Assembly (NCBI RefSeq): GCF_000226095.1
Contig: NC_016478.1
Coordinates: forward strand, 2,780,001-2,844,000
Direction of reading: 5' to 3'
DNA from: Thermothelomyces thermophilus ATCC 42464
Lineage: Eukaryota > Ascomycota > Sordariomycetes > Sordariales > Chaetomiaceae
Length of the DNA stretch: 64,000 nt
Below, piece by piece: positions 23,848 through 36,317 of the stretch; the stretch's first letter is position 1, and each line of letters opens with the position of its first letter. A program made the translations under genes and the position numbers. The notes beneath the pieces were generated by a model. It saw nothing but the letters and a program-made list of their open reading frames with translations, searched no databases and was not told the origin of the DNA.

Positions 23848-24163
23848 GCACAAGCATGAAGACAAAGACGAGAGGCCGCTGAGCGTGGTGCCGGACCCGA
23901 ACCAGGGGATCCCCCTGGTGCCGCGGATCCCGCGCGAGTTCTGCGACGCCATGGCTGCGCTGGCGCCGCCCGCGCCCGCCGCCGTCGTCGTCGTGGGGCC
24001 TGCGGCGAATAGCGGCGGGGAGGCGGCCAAGAAGATGAAGAAGATGGAGAGGGAAGAGGAGGCGGAGAGGGGGGGAGACGAGGCCAAGGCGGCCAACCGC
24101 GACTCTGGGCTCGGCGGGGACGTGGACGTGGACGTGGAGAATATCCCTGTTTGGGGGTCATGA
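21728..24163 (+). CDS. Large intrinsically disordered protein, unknown function
   Basis: A single 811-aa open frame, no intron needed, with a start context of GCCGAGATGG. I do not recognise a family. The N-terminus (MASFRQRLQHKHNLSLPHIQ) and several internal blocks look ordered and constrained: VKKTSFLAPLWDGVREKLHL, a SREEVLESYKNLMASGFFEAH segment, a duplicated S-F-A-x-H-M-A-A motif (RSFAEHMAA then KSFADHMAA about 17 residues on), RKLVKKLRHSASRLSIDLTG, and near the end GIPLVPRIPREFCDAMAALA. Between them are runs of Pro, Asp, Gly and a His-Gly repeat (five HG units then HKHED). A long antisense frame (21674-22987) is judged a GC-rich shadow because only the plus frame reads sensibly over the full length. 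Signal peptide and TM segments are absent, so a nuclear, cytosolic or cell-cortex scaffold is possible. Confidence 0.68.
23818..23852 (+). repeat. CACGGG hexanucleotide repeat coding for His-Gly
   Basis: Tandem CACGGG units in frame inside the disordered-protein gene code for a His-Gly run followed by HKHED. Such runs can bind metal ions but are also common products of repeat slippage. Confidence 0.85.
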
Positions 24164-25498
24164 TTCACTCCCGGTCTTCTTCTGTCTTCTCCCCCATCTC
24201 CTTTCCTCTTTCTCTCTTTCTCCTCTTTTCGTCTCTCTATCCATCTCCCTCTCTTGTCACCGTTCGGCGCTGGCATTTCGTGCCGACGTCGTTTGGCAAA
24301 CTGCAGCAGCCGAGGTTGGCCACAGCCGGAGAACTGGACGGGTGTGGCGCTGGAGTTCATCTTGTTTGGTTTCTCTTTTTTTTTTTTTTTTCTTTTTCCT
24401 TTTTTCCCTTTGTTATCTCGTTTCCTTTGTTTTCTCTTCCCTACCCATCCTATAACCGGCCGGGCCTGGCAGTGAGTGAGTGAGTCTGGGCGGACAGGAC
24501 GGAACTCTCGGATGTCCAGAGGGAGTGTGCCTAGATTGCGATGGCCCCTTGCCCCCTGCCATGTGCTTGGTTTGATGACCACCCTTGATGACCCAAACGA
24601 CTTTTTTTTTTTCTGACGAGGCTTCGCACGAATGACATGGAAACAGAAAAAGACAGGAAAGAGACGGCACGTTGTATGGATGTGGCCAGCACTTGAGGGG
24701 CACCGTTTAGAAGCGGATTGGACTGCTGGACTGTATGTGCATACGAGATTTACAGGATCGCTGTCGAGGGTGTTGTGCGCGGCCTGCTTCCAGACGTTGT
24801 CGCTGTTCCTTTATTCTTTCTTCTTTTTCCTTCTCACTTGGCGCTGGAACCATTCTGCTAGGGTTCTTGGTCGGAGGCTCTGTTGTGAACTTACCCGGAC
24901 CGGTGGGTTATATACATAAGGGAGTGGCAGATGTCGAATGGCGCTGTTGTTGGTTGGAAGGAAGCGGTAGTAGTGGCCGGCGACGGGCGGTGGGAGGGCT
25001 TTTTGACTGACTTGGTTGTCGTGGTTCTTTTATGTACGTACAGCACAGGGTGATGAAGCCAGCTGTCGAATGATGATGACGATGTTATGATGACTACTAC
25101 AGAAGACGTTGTTTAAGTCAACCTTAGCCAACTAAATCCACCGTAAGCATACATCCTGCTCGTCTCGTGATGATGTTGCCTCCTTATGAAACGGATATCG
25201 CATGACAAAGTCCAGACGACTGCCGACCTTGGGTGAGCGCCCTCGAATCTTCTTCAAACTGCTGACACACACGGAAACTGCAGCGTAGTCCCTAACCAAA
25301 AGCCATTATGCCCGCTACCGTGATACCTATGATGAGATGAACAAGCCGATAGAATCCTCGACCGAGAACCCATAAGTACGCCCGCCCCCCCTTGTTGCCG
25401 TGCCCAATCTCGCACTTTTTTCCCATCGAACTCAGGTTATCTATCTAGTTACCGCACCCATCTTCTCATTCCAACCAACAAAAGCTCACGCCGCCAAC
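24164..25498. other. Convergent intergenic region
   Basis: About 1.3 kb between two genes that point at each other. It contains long T-rich tracts (24367-24400, 24602-24612), fitting 3' UTR sequence, and no credible coding frame. Confidence 0.45.
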
Positions 25499-26531
25499 TC
25501 ATATCCGCAACTCACCCATCTCCCCACCTACGCTTTCGTTGGCTCCCATCACGGGCCGGCCGCCACCATCACCGAGCACGCCCTCTTCGAAAGCCCGACG
25601 GTACTGCCAAGACGAGTCAGCACTGACCTTCCAGAACCGCTTACCGGGAGAGAGATATAAAACAAAAATAGAAATAAAATTTAAAAATAAAAGAGCACAG
25701 AATGCTAGGTAGGCATGGTATAGCAAGTACGATAAATTGCAAAAGGGGGGGCCGGGGGGGGGGGCAACTCACCGCCAGGACAAAGTTGACGACGAGGGCG
25801 ACGGCGAGGGCGAAGCTGACGACGAGGGGACCGAAGAGGAAGTCGAAATCCTTGCCGCTGCGCTGGACAATCATGTTGCGGCGGCGGACGACGACCCAGT
25901 AGCTCCAGGCGCCGGCGAAGACGGCGACGGCGAGCAGGGCGGCGCCGACGGCCCGGGCCAGCGCGTTGCCCCGGGCGGCGGCGGCCGTGTAGAGGCTGAC
26001 GGCCAGGCCGCCGAGCAGCACGCACACGTGCTGCCACCGGAGGAACGTGCGCTCGTTGGCCAGCCACACCTTGGGCTCGATCTGCAGCGGGCCCGCGTTC
26101 TTGATCCATTCGGTCGGCTCCACCACCCCGGGCGGGAGCGAGGAGGGCCTCCCCCCGCCCGACGACGACGTCGACGACGACGACGCGAGGCTGCCCCGCC
26201 GCGCGCCCTCGCGGGCCTGCTTGGCCCGCGCGTACTTGGATAGGGAGGAGAAGCTCGGGAAGACGGACGAGAGGGTGCCGTAGTTGAGGCCGCGGCGGCT
26301 CTCCTGCTCGTCTGGCGGTTGTTGGCGCTCCGGCCGGCCGCCGCGGGCCGTGCTCGGCTCGCCCGTCTCGTCCGCGTGGCCGGCGGCCGTGGCTGCGCTG
26401 CTTCTTCTCCGGCGGGCAAAGTCTGCCGCCGACTTGGAGGGGGTCCGCGCGAGGGACGCGTCGGCCGCGGCGCGGTCGGCGAGGTAAGACTTGGCGACGG
26501 GCGAGCTGCGCGAGGGCTTGTAGGAGCCGAA

Positions 26532-26563
<32 letters not shown>

Positions 26564-28208
26564 TGCCGACCCTGGTGCCGAGGAGGCTGCCGACCACCTG
26601 CTCGTTCTCGGCCCGCTGGGCGCGCCGCGACTCCTCCTCCTCGAAGGCGACCTGGGGGTCCCTGCGGATGTCGGTGTCGAGGTCCGAGAGCCAGAAGGGC
26701 AGCCGGTTGACGTAGTCCTCAAACAGGCAGGCCGTCCCGTGGACGAACTTGGAGAAGCGCGGGCAGGGGTGCACGAGGTGGGAGCCCATCAGGTCCTCGA
26801 CCCAGGACGGCCGCTTGCCCCGGCCGTCCTCCCTCAGCTTGACCTCGAGGACGGCGTAGGGGAAGCGGGAGACCTCGGACTGGTTGATGTTGCCGAAGGG
26901 GTACGTCATGTTGCCGTCGTCGATGTCGGCGCGGTGCCAGCTCTTCGGGTCGCGGCAGGGCCGGGCCCGGTCGAGCGTGTCCTCGCGGATGAAGGCGATG
27001 TCGGTGTCGATCGAGATGCGCACGCGGTCGTCGCCCGGCTTCTGGAAGGCGGTGCGCTTGTAGTTGGCCCGCAGCAGCGGCTCCAGCTTGTTGGCGCGCA
27101 CAAAGTCGCGGATGGCGTCCGCGGTCGACTTGAAGGCGGCCACGTCGTCGGCCGTCCGGCCCGTCCTCTCCATCTTCTGCACCGACTTCTCCATCCCGTA
27201 CTCGCCGTCCAGGAACGGCTTGACGTACTTCTCCTTGATGACGAACTTGCGCTCCTCGCTGCTGCCGTTGTCGTGGACCAGCTTCTGCTCCAGGAAGATG
27301 TCCGGGCGCGAGCTGAGCTGGCCGTACCAGCGCAGGCGCACCGACGACGCCTCCGTCTTCCGCTCGACCTTGTTCAGGTAGAGGTCGAACCGGGGGTTGT
27401 CGAAGTAGAGAGACGTGATGGTCGGATCCTGCTGCCCGTCCACCTCGTTGGCCGACTGCTCGCTGTAGACCAAGGCGGGCAGGCGGCGGAGGATGTACGT
27501 CTTGACCTCGAGCAGGTTGTCCGGGTGGACCCAGAACTTGTGCGCCGTGTACCTCTCGCCGTTGTGCATCTCCGGCTGGCTGTCGGGATCGACGGGGTAA
27601 CCGTAGCCGTCGGCCGACCCGGGCTCCTCGAGCTGCTGGCGGATGGCAAAGTACATGAGCGACAGCTTGTTGAGCAGCGGCCGGTAGGCCTGCTCCGAGT
27701 TGAAGGGCCGCCTCGACAGGCTGAGCATCATCATGGGGCGGATCTTGTAGCGGTCGCCGCGCTTCCGGTCGTGCTTCTTCACAATCTTGAGGAATCCCGT
27801 GTAGTTGAGGTTGCTGTACTTCTGCAGCTCCTTGATCTCGTTGGTGATGGTGTCGAGCTCGCCCTCGAGCTCCTTGAGCTGCCCGGGGTCGACAGCGGGC
27901 CTCTTCGGCTGGCCTTCCTCGGCGGCGGCGGCGGCGTCGGGGGCGGCGGGCAGCTCCTTGAGCTTCTCGAATGCGCTGTCCACGCGGCGGCGCAGGTCAT
28001 CGACCTTCTCAGCCTGGAACTGGGCGACTTTCTCGAGCTGCACATTGAAGATCTCGTCGCAGAAGCGATTCTCGTCGTCCTCGGTCCATGGCTCGTCCTC
28101 GTCGTCGAACCTGTCCTCGCGCAAGATGCCCTTCAGCTTGGCATAATCGATGTACTTGTCCGCCCAGGGCGCATAGACCGATTGGCGGAGTGTCTTGCCG
28201 AAGCGCAT
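25499..28208 (-). CDS. Vacuolar transporter chaperone, Vtc2/Vtc3 type (SPX-VTC-DUF202)
   Basis: Exons 28208-25773 and 25603-25499 (169-nt intron, GTGAGT, GTGCTGAC branch point, GGCAG) give 846 aa. The VTC complex in the vacuole membrane makes polyphosphate from ATP and moves it into the lumen; its SPX domains sense inositol pyrophosphates. Visible: an SPX domain at 1-165 starting MRFGKTLRQSVYAPW, with the basic KIVKKHDRKRG patch near 141-151; a tunnel-shaped VTC domain at about 220-515 with SVRLRWYG and FPYAVLEVKLRE; a poly-Gly/Ser linker; and three C-terminal TM helices (DUF202) at about 720-812. The last exon supplies the tail YRRAFEEGV after NFVLA, as in Vtc1-like domains. The MxFGxxLxxxVxPPW-like N-terminus favours Vtc2/3 over Vtc4, although the conserved basic residues seen could allow catalysis. 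The start at 28208 is the first ATG. Confidence 0.92.
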
Positions 28209-28266
28209 CCTCAAAGGTACCTAAGGTGCAGCAACTGCGCCAGAGCAGGACGAGGGTGTGCAGTCG

Positions 28267-28340
28267 TCGTGTGCGCGTGCGTGTGGGTGTGGGTGTGGTT
28301 GTGTGCGTGGGTGTGTGCGTGGGTGTGCTTGTTCGTGTGC
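28267..28340 (-). repeat. CA-rich (GT on plus) imperfect repeat in the VTC leader
   Basis: Alternating GTGTGG, GTGCGT and GTGTGT units on the plus strand, so the VTC transcript strand reads CACACC/CACGCA. It lies 59-132 nt upstream of the VTC ATG and is probably transcribed as 5' UTR. Confidence 0.8.
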
Positions 28341-28699
28341 AATGCGCGATGACGATAAGAACTGTCCAGAACTAGCTATGTAAACGCTCTTTGAGGATCC
28401 AAGTCACCGTCACACCTACCGTACGCACAATCGGCAATTGGGGCGCCGGCGTTGTCGATGGCGTTGTCGATGCGAGACGGGCAAAGGTGGCAACCGGAGG
28501 GCGATGCGAAGCTGTGGTCGGGAGGACGGATACCACTCTCGTCATCGCTTCGTACCCTACACGGTACACTACACCCCATGCTTTGCTTGGTCGCCCCAAT
28601 TCTGCCCCACGCACACCCCCAACACAGCAGATCTCCCAAACCCTGCCCTACCCCCGACATGCGGGCTTCCTAGCTGTTGCCATTGCCCAATCAATGCCC

Positions 28700-28705
28700 C
28701 ACGTG
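28700..28705. promoter_or_regulatory. CACGTG box upstream of the VTC gene (candidate Pho4/NUC-1 site)
   Basis: A perfect CACGTG palindrome about 490 nt upstream of the VTC start codon. The bHLH factors Pho4 (yeast) and NUC-1 (Neurospora) bind CACGTG in phosphate-regulated promoters, and yeast VTC genes are PHO-regulated. Function here is inferred from that; other bHLH factors bind the same core. Confidence 0.45.
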
Positions 28706-29565
28706 GCTGAAACTGGATAGCCCCCTCCTAGCACGGCTCGCAGTGAGCTTCGTCATTAATAACGGTTGTGAAAGCCACAAGTGTTAGGGGTCTTGACTTA
28801 CTGTGTATACACTAGTTTAGGACACCACAGCACTGCTCTAGCAGCACGACTTCCTATTGCTACAGCTACAGAGCACGCACCGCCTACCCTGCAGGAATGG
28901 TGTACTACGCCTAACCACTGTGTAAAACTAAATATGTGCAGAATACCTACACAGATGCGCACAAAAGAACCGAGAGAGTCGAGGAGCATAACAATGTGAA
29001 ATTCGGCAAAAACATTCCTGGTCAACATCTCCAAACGAAATCAATATACATGTGCATCCGAGCGAGCCTCCATTCAAGAGGTGACCGAACGTGTTCAATG
29101 GGGTTCATTCAAATCAGGGCTGTGTGCGGGCCAATCAATCCAGGAAGTCTCCCGCTCCTGGAACCACCGTTCGGTTGATGCGGCGACGCGCATAGCAGAG
29201 TTGTCTTTCTACAAGAAGAATAATAATGAGCACAAACAATCTTCTCCAAATAGACTTACAATGCTGAGCGCGTAATTTCCGTGTCCAATGCATCATCACC
29301 CTCAGGATTCCAGCTTTGCTCCTCCCAGCCAACCGATCCCTGACTGACCGACCGATGCGACTGCCGATGATGCTATCTTTCGCCGGATTGATTTCAAAAC
29401 AAAAGAGAACCCCGGACCAGAAACAATGCCTATATTTCCCCCCCATCATATAACCATGCCATAAGTAAAGACAAAAAAAAGGTGTCCCGAAACCAAACCA
29501 TGTCTTATCCTCATCGTTTATTCAAACTCAGCCATGAGGCAGTGCGTGCGCAAACAAGACACTGC

Positions 29566-32500
29566 TCAAGCAGAGACCGGGTCGACCGCTGCGGCTCTGC
29601 TAGCGGCAGCAAACACCTCCTCAGCGGTGTGTTTGACAATGCCGCCCGTCACGGGCAAGTTGGTGCACTTCTCAAGGTAAAGGTCGACTTCGCGCGCAGC
29701 CTGGCGACCCTCGTTGATGCCCCTGAAAGAATCTCTCTGTCAGCATCCAGTGCTTCTTCGCTACGTCCATGCCGGGGTGCCGTGAACGGTATCTATCACT
29801 TACCAAACAATCAGCGACTGGCCCCTGCGGCAATCACCTGCGGCAAAGATGCCATCAACGTTCGTGGCGTACTTGCCCGGCGCCGTCTTGACGTTCTTGC
29901 GCGCGTCCTTCTCGATCTCGTCGCCCAGCACTCTGCCCTCGGGGCCGACGAAACCCATGGACAGGAGCACAAGATCAGCCGGGAAGAACTGGTGCGAGCC
30001 CTCGATCTTCTTCATCTCCCAGCCGCCCGAGGCCGACTTGGTCCATTCGACGCGCACCGTGTTGATACCCTTGACTCTGCCGTTGCCGTCGTCCACGAAT
30101 TCTTCCGACATGATGCAGTACTCGCGCGGGTCCTTGCCCATGTGCTGGCGAACCTCCGTGTGGCCGTAGTCGACACGGTAGATGCGCGGCCACTGCGGCC
30201 ACGGGTTGTCGCGCGCCCGCTCCGGCGGCGGCTGCGGGAGCAGTTCGAAGTTGATGACCGACTTGGCGCCGTGCCGCACCGACGTACCAATGCAGTCGTT
30301 GCCCGTATCACCGCCACCGATGACCACGACGTGCTTGTCCTTGGCCGAGATGTACGCGCCATCCGCGAGCTCCGAGTCGAGGAGCGACTTGGTGTTCTTG
30401 TGCAAGAACTCCATGGCGAAGTGGATGCCCTCGAGGTTGCGGCCCGGAATCGGGAGATCGCGCGCGACGGTGGCGCCCGTCGCGATGATGACCGCGTCGT
30501 TGGACGCCTTGAGATCCATGAGCTTGATGTCCTCGCCGATGGTAACACCCGTCTTGAAAATGACACCCTCGGCCGCCATAAAGTCGGTGCGCCTCTTGAC
30601 GATGCGCTTGTCGAGCTTCATGTTGGGAATGCCGTACATCAGCAGGCCGCCCGGCCGGTCGGCGCGCTCGTAGACGGTGACGGTGTGACCCGCCTTGTTG
30701 AGCTGGTCGGCGGCCGCGAGACCGGCGGGACCAGACCCGATGATGGCAACCTTCTTGCCAGTGCGCACCTTGGGTGGGTTCGGCACCATCCAGCCCATCT
30801 CAAAGCCACGGTCGATGATGGCACACTCGATCGATTTGATACCGACCGGGTCCTCATTGATGCCGAGAACGCACGCGCCCTCGCAGGGAGCAGGGCAGAC
30901 GCGGCCGGTGAACTCGGGGAAGTTGTTGGTCATAAGGAGGCGATCCAAGGCGTCGCGCCACTGGTTCTGGAACACCAGTTCGTTCCACTTGGGAATGATG
31001 TTGGAGATGGGGCACCCGGTGTCTGACTGGCAGAAGGGGACACCGCAGTCCATGCAACGAGCGGACTGGTACTTGAGCTCGTCCTCGTTCAGTCTCTGCG
31101 ACAGCTCGGCCCAGTCCTTCGTCCGCGTCTTCGGGTTGCGGTACTTCTCTGACCGGCGATGGTACTTCATGAAGCCGCGAGTCTTGTCCAGGACAAGTGC
31201 CTTCTTCTTGTCAGCCGCGTCGTCCCTCACACTCTCTTCGATATCCTGGAGCTTGGCTGCTTTCTCCTTCTTCTCCTCTTTCTTGGGCGTGACGGTGGGG
31301 AGAACCGGGAGGTTGTACTGGGCCCGCTTAGCCTCGGCCGCTTTGGCCGCCTCCTCCTCGAGGACGCGCTTGTAGTCAATGGGGAGGACCTTGACGAAGC
31401 GCTTGAGGGCCTGGGTGAAGTCAACCAGAATGCGGGCCGCAAGTTCAGAGCCCGTGTAGTGGTGGTGATCCTCGATGAGGCCGCGAACAAAGGCAATTTC
31501 CTCAGGGTCTTCGATCTTGCCAGCCTCAACCATCTCCGTGTTGAGTTTGGAGAGGAAGTCCTTTTGGACGTCGAGAACATATGCGATACCACCAGACATA
31601 CCGGCAGCGAAGTTGCGGCCGGTGCTGCCGAGGATGACGACGCGACCGCCCGTCATGTACTCGCACCCATGGTCGCCAACACCCTCAACAACCGCCGTGG
31701 CACCCGAGTTACGGACGGCGAACCGTTCCGCAGCAACGCCACGGAAGAAGCAAGTGCCAGAGGTGGCACCATACAAGCAGACGTTGCCAATCAGGATGTT
31801 CTCCTCGGACTTGAAGACGGAGGACCGCGGCGGGTAGATGATCAAACGACCTCCGGACAAGCCCTTGCCAACGTAGTCATTCGCGTCACCCTCCAGTTCG
31901 AGCGTGACACCGGGGGCCAAGAATGCGCCGAACGACTGACCGGCAGAACCCTTGATGTTGACATGGACAGTGTCCATAGGCAGCCCATTCTCTCCGTACC
32001 GCTTGGAAATCTGGTAAGACAGGGACGTGCCCATGGCGCGGTCGGTGTTGACAATGTCGCACTCGATGCGGGAGGGAAGGCCCTTGTCGAGCGTCAACTC
32101 CGCTTCGGAGATCAGCTTGTTGTCCAGGCGAACATAGAGGCGGTGATCCTGCTTCCGAACATTGAAGGTCGCGACTCCCGGCCGCAGCTTGTGGGCGGGA
32201 GTGAGGATGAGCGAGAGGTCGATGTTGGCTGTCTTCTTGCTCTTGATATCGTCGCGGACCTTGAGAACCTCGGCGTGGCCAATCATCTCGTTGACTGTCC
32301 GGAAACCGAGCTTGGCCATGATGGCACGAAGCTCGTTGGCCACATAGTAGAAGAAGTTGATGACATGCTCAGGCGTGCCGGTGAACTTCTTGCGGAGCTC
32401 CGGGTCCTGGGTGGCAATGCCGACAGGGCAGGTGTTCTGAATCTCAAAGTCAGCTTCACATTTCCAAGAGCGCGCGAGTGAGGGCACCCGAAAATAGCTT

Positions 32501-35500
32501 ACCAAGTGACACTTGCGCATCATAATGCAGCCCATGGCAATCAAGGGAGCCGTCGCGAAGCCCCACTCCTCAGCACCGAGCAGACAGGCGATAGCTACAT
32601 CGCGACCGGTCCGCAGCTGGCCGTCAGTCTGAACGACGACACGGCCACGGAGATCGTTCAGCACCAGAGTCTGGTGCGTCTCGGCCAATCCCAACTCCCA
32701 TGGCAGACCGGCGTACTTGATGCCCGTCCAGCGGGAGGCACCGGTACCACCATCGTGGCCAGAGATGAGGATGTGATCCGCCTTGGCCTTGGCGACACCA
32801 GACGCGACGATGCCGACACCACTCTCCGAAACCAGCTTCACCGACACGCGCGACCGAGGGCTGGAGCACTTGAGGTCATAGATAAGCTGCTTCAGGTCCT
32901 CAATCGAATAGATATCATGGTGCGGCGGCGGGGAGATCAGACCGACGCCAGGTGTCGAGTGGCGGGTCCGCGCAATTGACTTTGACACCTTGTGGCCGGG
33001 AAGCTCGCCACCTTCGCCCGGCTTAGCGCCCTGTGCCATTTTGATCTGCAGCTCGTCCGAGTCGGCGAGGTAAGCAGACGTCACGCCAAAGCGTCCGGAA
33101 GCGACCTGCTTGATAGCCGAGCGCATGGTGTCGCCGTTCTCCAGCCGCTGAGAACGCTCTGCGTCCTCGCCACCCTCGCCGGTGTTTGACTTGCCGCCGA
33201 GGCGGTTCATGGCGACGGCGAGGGTGGAGTGAGATTCCATCGAGATGGAGCCATACGACATGGCGCCGGTGCAGAAACGCCGGACGATCTCGGTCCACGG
33301 CTCAACCTGGTCAATCGGAATGGGCGTGCACTCCTCGAACTTGAAGTCGAGCATGCCGCGGAGCGTGCAGGACTTGATCTGCTCATACTCCGACTTGGAG
33401 TAAGCCTCGTACGACTTGTCGTTCTTGGTACGGACCGCATCTTGCAAGTTGGCAATGGAGATCGGATCGTTGATGTGCGCCTCACCCCCGTCACGCCAGT
33501 GGTATTCGCCGGACTCGGGAAGGGCCGACACGGAGACCGTCGGGCGCGAAGGGAAGCCACGTTCATGGAAGCGGAACGCGTCCTCGGCAATGAGCTCGAA
33601 CGTGACACCCTTGATCCGGGATGCGGTGCCGCGGAAGCAGCGGTCGACGACGCTGTCATCGACACCGAGGGCCTCAAAGATTTGGGCGCCCTTGTAGCTC
33701 GCGAGAGTTGAAATACCCATCTTGCTCATGACCTTGAGGATACCGCCGTCGCACGAATGCTTGTAGTTCCGGATAAGCGCCTCGTCCGAGAGGTTCTTCT
33801 TGATCAGCTTTTCGCGATTGAGCTTCAGGATGCACTCCATGGCCAGGTAAGGGTTGATAGCGTCCACACCATAGCCGAGCAAGACACACATGTGGTGCAC
33901 TTCGCGGGCCTCGGCGGTCTCGACGACAAGCGCAACCATGGAACGCCACTTGTTGGAGACGAGGTGATGGTGAACCATGCCGGAGGCAAGAAGAGCGGAG
34001 ACCGCAACCCGGTCTTTGGACGTGTTCCGATCAGACAGGACAATGATGCGGTCTCGTGCCTCAATGGCCGCAGTGGCCTCGTTGCAGATGTAGTCGAGGT
34101 GCTTGATGTAACCCTGAACACCCTCGGCCTTCGGGAACGTGATGTCGATGGTCTTGACGGTCCATTCCGGGTAGAGTGCGGACATGTTCTTCAAGGCGTT
34201 GAACTCCTCAATGGACAGGATGGGGCTCTCAAGGAGCAGCCGGCCGCATTGAGATGGATCCATCTCGAGGAGATTGCCCTGAGGACCGACATAGCAATCC
34301 AGCGACATGACAATCGACTCGCGGATTGGGTCGATGGGCGGGTTAGTGACTTGCGCGAACAGCTGTCGGAAGTATTCGTAGAGCAGCTTGGGGGCGTCCG
34401 ACAGGCATGCCAGAGGAGCATCGTTGCCCATAGAGCCGAGGGCCTCCTTCTCGTCCGACGCCATGGGAGCAAGCAGAAGGCTAACCTGCTCAAAGGTGTA
34501 GCCGAAAGCATGAAGCAAGGGATCCTCCTGTACCCTCTTGTCATCAAGCTTCGGGCCCAGGGCGTCGGCTTTGATTTCGGACACCTTGTTGACAACCGCA
34601 GGCATCGTGATCAGATTCTCATCGAGCCACTTCCTAAAGTCGCAACGGGACGAGACAGCAGCCTTCAACTCGCTGTCATCAATGATGCGTCCCGCTTTGG
34701 TGTCCACGAGAAGCATGCGGCCGGGCTGGAGGCGACCCTTCTGCACGATCCGCTCAGGATCAACGGGAATGGTGCCGACCTCCGAAGCGCAAATGATGCG
34801 GTCATCGTCCATGACATAGAAGCGGCATGGCCGGAGACCGTTGCGGTCCAGATTGGCACCACAGAAACGACCATCGGCGAAGGTGAAGAGAGCGGGGCCG
34901 TCCCATGGCTCCATCTGGCAGGCAGCCCATTCGTAGAATGCGGCCTTCTTGGGATCCATCAGTGCATTGCCCTGCCAAGCTTCAGGCACCATCAGCATGA
35001 CGGCTTCGGGGAGAGAGAGCACCCCGTTGATGGTCAGAAGCTCGAGCACGTTGTCGAAGGCAGCGGAGTCGGAGCCGCCGTCCTCGACGATGGGATAGAG
35101 CAGCTCCAGCTCGTCACCGAAGACGTCGGACTGCATGACTCCTTCACGTGCGCGCATCCAGTTCTTGTTCCCGCGGAGAGTGTTGATCTCACCTGACGAG
35201 ACCGTTAGCATTCCTACGACTTCTCGCTCCGGGTCCGTTTTACTGCTTACCATTGTGAGCCGCCCACCGCAGAGGCTGGGCACGGTCCCAGGAAGGGAAC
35301 GTGTTGGTAGAGAAGCGGGAGTGCACGAGGGCGAAATGAGCCTCATAATCGGCATTCACCAAATCATGGTAGTATTGGTACACCTGAATCGGCGCCAGCT
35401 GCCCCTTGTAGACAATGTTCTTGTTGGAAAGGGAGCAGATGTAGAACCAGTTCTGAAGCCCGACAGTATGAGTGGCCCGCTTCCGGAGGACATAGAGCTG

Positions 35501-36317
35501 CCTCTCGAAGAGCCTCTCATCAAACTTCTCCGGGTCTGTCGTCTCTGGGGCGTTGCCTGTGCCGTATGCGGACTGCAAGACGACAAAAGGCTGGAGGATG
35601 ATGGGCTCGCGGGAGGCAGCAGCGGGACCAAGGAGAGTAGAATCCACGGGAGGCTCTCGCCATCCCAGGACCCTCAGGCCCAAGGACTCGGCAATATCTT
35701 CCAATTGCCGCTTCGACTCGTGCAACGTCTCCTGATCCGGCTTGAAGAACAAGTTCCCCACAGCGTACTGGCCCAGAGGGGGAAGCTTGATTCCCTGTTC
35801 TCGCTCAAAGTTCTTGATGAAGAACTTGTGAGGAATGGACGTCATAACACCCGCACCGTCGCCATCTCGTGCATCGGACCCCACCGCACCGCGATGGGTC
35901 ATGTTGCAGAGGAGGTTCCGTGCTGCGAACGTTAGGTTTCCGGCCGCCCGCCCGGGAGAAGGTGAAGAAGCCTACCATCGCTGACAATCTTGTGGCTAGG
36001 CTTGCCCTTGATATGACTTTTGACGGGTTAGCGGGGAAGGCCTTGACGAGCGGGTGAACCAAGCACCTACCAGGCAAAGCCTACTCCGCAAGCATCCTTC
36101 TCGAGAGACGGGTCATACAACCCCCTGGCTACCAGTGAGTGGACGTGCCATCAAGAAGGGATCTGTGCAGGTGTGACACATACTGCTTCACCGGTAGGGC
36201 ACCGGCCCAGGAATCGTTGTTCTCTGTTTGATACTCATAGGGGTGATACTGCTCCGCCTCCGCATCAAGGTGTACTTGTCGGTCATCAAAATCCTCAGTG
36301 ACCTTGATGACACCCAT
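29566..36317 (-). CDS. GLT1: Glutamate synthase [NAD(P)H], GOGAT
   Basis: Seven exons (36317-36184, 36124-36071, 36016-35976, 35922-35251, 35192-32503, 32436-29804, 29722-29566) join in phase to 2,126 aa, the normal size of the fungal fused enzyme. It makes two glutamate from glutamine and 2-oxoglutarate. Visible: a propeptide ending before Cys57 ([14 protein letters not shown]), the Ntn glutaminase nucleophile; the FMN/synthase core with GDGGTGAS; the 3Fe-4S cysteines in [12 protein letters not shown]; a GXGXG helical domain; a charged linker; and the beta-like part with [28 protein letters not shown] (FAD) and [11 protein letters not shown] (NAD(P)H). The 66-nt intron 32502-32437 is a multiple of three without stop codons, so retention would insert 22 residues between the second and third iron-sulfur cysteines. 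The start at 36317 ([15 protein letters not shown]) is the only ATG in the first exon; an extra upstream exon is possible. Confidence 0.95.

Larger units (their letters stand above)
28209..29565. other. VTC promoter and GLT1 3' flank
   Basis: About 1.36 kb with no coding frame. It holds a GT-rich tract next to the VTC start, a CACGTG box at 28700-28705, one TACACTAGTT word (28808-28817) and the GLT1 3' UTR. Confidence 0.5.

Noticed and set aside
26319-28352. A 677-codon open frame on the plus strand
   Set aside because: It lies entirely antisense to the VTC gene, follows its third codon position in GC-rich DNA, and its translation is Val/Leu/Arg/Ala-rich with no domain. It is a shadow.
33757-35196. 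Long plus-strand frames across GLT1
   Set aside because: Antisense to a fully matched enzyme sequence; typical codon-bias shadows.
29566-36317. GLT1 region read as two bacterial-type gltB and gltD genes
   Set aside because: The large and small subunit parts are one continuous frame with a charged linker, as in fungal fused glutamate synthase.
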